From: Lachnospiraceae bacterium
GTDB taxonomy: Bacteria > Bacillota_A > Clostridia > Lachnospirales > Lachnospiraceae
Direction of reading: 5' to 3'
DNA: 6,024 nt
NCBI GenBank assembly: GCA_004556565.1
Contig: SFGN01000120.1
Coordinates: 1-6,024, forward strand
Positions 4,901-6,024 of the stretch are shown piece after piece. The notes beneath the pieces are model-generated. The model was not told the origin of the DNA. It made no database searches and saw nothing but the letters and a program-made list of their open reading frames with translations. The position numbers were made by a program, and so were the translations under genes. Numbering within the stretch: position 1 is the first letter of the stretch; each line of letters starts with the position of its first letter.

Positions 4901-5540
4901 ATGCGTATCCGATATAGATTTCATACTGTGAATCGGATATTTTTTCTGCCCATATCCATACCGCCGTAAAGCCTTCAATATTCTTGTATCTGTTCAATCT
5001 ACTTTCAATATCTGCGTCCATATTTTTGTTGTTTGCATTAGCGGATATTGGGTTGTCCCAACATTCGGTGGCTGTTTCATCAAGAGTTAACCCAATACTT
5101 TGAGCATAATTCTGTGCGTAAGAAATCCAATAGTTGATATCGAATTCTTCAATTTGTTCAACTGCTGTTGTAACTTCAGGAACAGTATTTGTTGTGATTT
5201 CAGGTTCAGATATATTACTTTTGGGCATTTCTTTTTGCGTACGAGTATCTTGCTTTGACTCGTTATTTACTGTTGTGGTTTGAGAAAAAATCGGCTCTTT
5301 TGACACCTTTTCAGTATCAATTTCAACGATAGTCGGCTGTGTTGTTTCTTGCGCAAATGTGCTTTTCTCAATTTTTTCATTCTCTGTTTTCTCGGACAAA
5401 TCTTCCGCTTGAGTTGTATGAATTACAACATTAGCAGATGAACTTTCAGCCGCTTTTTTATCTGGCTCACTATGGACAGTGCAACCTGCCGAAACAAAAA
5501 TGAGAGTCAATATCATTGTGAATATTACGATTTTTCTCAT
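4899..5540 (-). CDS. Secreted lipoprotein with Thr/Ser-rich linker and conserved C-terminal domain
   Basis: The 213-aa protein begins with a basic, hydrophobic signal peptide ending FVSAGC; Cys20 would be lipidated and anchor it outside the membrane. The -3 position is Ser rather than the preferred Leu/Val, so the lipobox is slightly unusual. Residues about 21-130 are a low-complexity linker rich in Thr, Ser, Glu and Lys (TTTVNNESK, ITTNTVPEVTTA), typical of a spacer through the wall. The compact C-terminal ~80 residues (YWISYAQNYAQSIGLTLDE, ECWDNP, RLNRYKNIEGFTAVWIW, YEIYIGYA) look like a folded domain; I have the impression of having seen it in clostridial mobile elements but know no function. 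ATG 5540 is supported by GAGGTGA at 5548-5554. It overlaps tnpV by ATGA, so the two are translationally coupled. Confidence 0.83.
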   Translation of the reverse strand: MRKIVIFTMILTLIFVSAGCTVHSEPDKKAAESSSANVVIHTTQAEDLSEKTENEKIEKSTFAQETTQPTIVEIDTEKVSKEPIFSQTTTVNNESKQDTRTQKEMPKSNISEPEITTNTVPEVTTAVEQIEEFDINYWISYAQNYAQSIGLTLDETATECWDNPISANANNKNMDADIESRLNRYKNIEGFTAVWIWAEKISDSQYEIYIGYA

Positions 5541-5896
5541 ACGAAAATCACCTCGTTATTCACAATCTCCATTGCACGATTACGAATATTGTTCATTTTC
5601 TGTATCCATAGCATCGGATTATCCGCTTTCAGCATCTCTGTAACATTTTCCTTTTCGGCAAGTGATTTGACAAGCTGTGAAAACATTGTTTGTGCCTGTT
5701 GCTCAATGTCGGCAAGATAAGGATACAGATTTTCCGATGTTAGCAGATTGTAATATTTTATACGATGATGTTGTTTAAGATACTGTCTGTGTCGGTTTGC
5801 CCACACGCCGATATGTAATTCTTTTTGCTCTTTGGTAGTAATACAAGGCCGTTGATAATCGCCTTGATTTTGATAACACACATTCATTTTTTTCAT
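5537..5896 (-). CDS. tnpV: Transposon-encoded protein TnpV
   Basis: The 119-aa sequence carries the hallmarks I associate with the TnpV family, first named on Clostridium transposon Tn4451 and widespread in Firmicute integrative elements: IGVWANRHRQYLKQHHRI, YYNLLTSENL, YLADIEQQAQ, VTEMLKADNPMLWIQKMNN and IRNRAMEIVN. Length fits the family. It is soluble, helical and charged, and its biochemical role is not established. GGAGGA (5904-5909) lies seven bases ahead of ATG 5896; ATG 5887 is a less likely start. That SD lies within the last codons of the upstream gene, and its stop overlaps the lipoprotein start (ATGA), giving a three-gene operon. Its presence marks the right side of the window as part of an integrative or mobilisable element. 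Confidence 0.88.
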   Translation of the reverse strand: MKKMNVCYQNQGDYQRPCITTKEQKELHIGVWANRHRQYLKQHHRIKYYNLLTSENLYPYLADIEQQAQTMFSQLVKSLAEKENVTEMLKADNPMLWIQKMNNIRNRAMEIVNNEVIFV

Positions 5897-5899
5897 ATT

Positions 5900-6024
5900 T
5901 CAATCCTCCGTATAAATGACTTTGAATTTCTTTTTCTTTGCTCTAATGACCTTCACAAGAACATCATCAACCCCGTCGGTATTGTTGCTTTGTGCCATTA
6001 GTCTGTTTCTCAGACTATTGAGTG
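5900..6024 (-). CDS. C-terminal 40 residues of an unidentified Lys-rich protein, cut by the window edge
   Basis: On the minus strand the frame is open from the right edge to TGA at 5900-5902 and reads LNSLRNRLMAQSNNTDGVDD, then VLVKVIRAKKKKFKVIYTED. The frame continues beyond base 6024, so the start is not seen; an internal ATG at residue 9 would give a 32-aa protein, less likely given the lack of an SD. The basic RAKKKK and the position directly upstream of tnpV fit an element-borne gene, but I cannot assign a family. The tnpV SD is embedded in its last codons. Confidence 0.6.
   Translation of the reverse strand, partial: LNSLRNRLMAQSNNTDGVDDVLVKVIRAKKKKFKVIYTED

Noticed and set aside
4700..4969. 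Plus-strand 89-codon frame over the hairpin array and terminator
   Set aside because: It runs through stem-loops, the terminator and the antisense end of the lipoprotein gene, with a TTG start lying within a stem and no SD.
5472..5720. Plus-strand frame antisense to tnpV and the lipoprotein
   Set aside because: It opposes two well-supported coding sequences and has no SD or family resemblance.

Overview
The window looks like accessory DNA from a low-to-moderate GC Firmicute, most likely a gut Clostridia/Ruminococcus-type genome. The pointers are strong AGGAGG-type Shine-Dalgarno sites, GTG/TTG starts, a TnpV homologue, an IS200-like transposase of the clostridial type, and a Thr/Ser-rich lipoprotein. 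No chromosomal housekeeping gene is present. The organism is inferred from style and gene families only.

Layout. (1) 1-643 is an IS200/IS605-type insertion sequence: left-end hairpins, a tnpA whose first ~27 codons are open but have no usable start (frame broken near base 94), then a hairpin-rich right side ending in a 10-bp stem at 620-642. (2) 644-1042 has no intact gene, but 803-958 reads as a decayed N-terminus of a restriction-modification-type DNA methyltransferase with two in-frame stops. (3) 1043-4052 is a tightly packed plus-strand operon behind one promoter whose -35 box lies inside a 12-bp perfect inverted repeat, probably an operator. It encodes an XRE-type regulator with a hydrophobic Gly-rich C-terminus (168 aa), a Gly-zipper membrane protein with a coiled-coil tail (181 aa), a small hydrophobic/coiled-coil protein (115 aa), a 454-aa protein with several apolar segments, and a 61-aa basic protein. 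Genes overlap by 8 or 4 bases or lie 1-12 bases apart. (4) 4098-4601 is a separate-looking 167-aa protein with a papain/transglutaminase-like Cys-His-Asp pattern. (5) 4618-4789 is a non-coding array of six stem-loops with CTGCTCGCT repeated three times, at regular positions. (6) A bidirectional terminator at 4857-4900 separates these from a minus-strand operon entering from the right edge: an unidentified Lys-rich C-terminus, tnpV, and a lipoprotein, coupled by SD or ATGA overlaps.

How it may work together. The XRE protein probably autoregulates the 1043-4052 operon. Its three to four downstream products look built to meet at a membrane (Gly zippers, coiled coils, apolar segments). That architecture, between an IS, a dead methyltransferase and a TnpV gene, fits a mobile-element conflict or defence module, but I do not recognise the 454-aa protein, and the defence role is inference. 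The operon and the hairpin array are the two items I would chase first.
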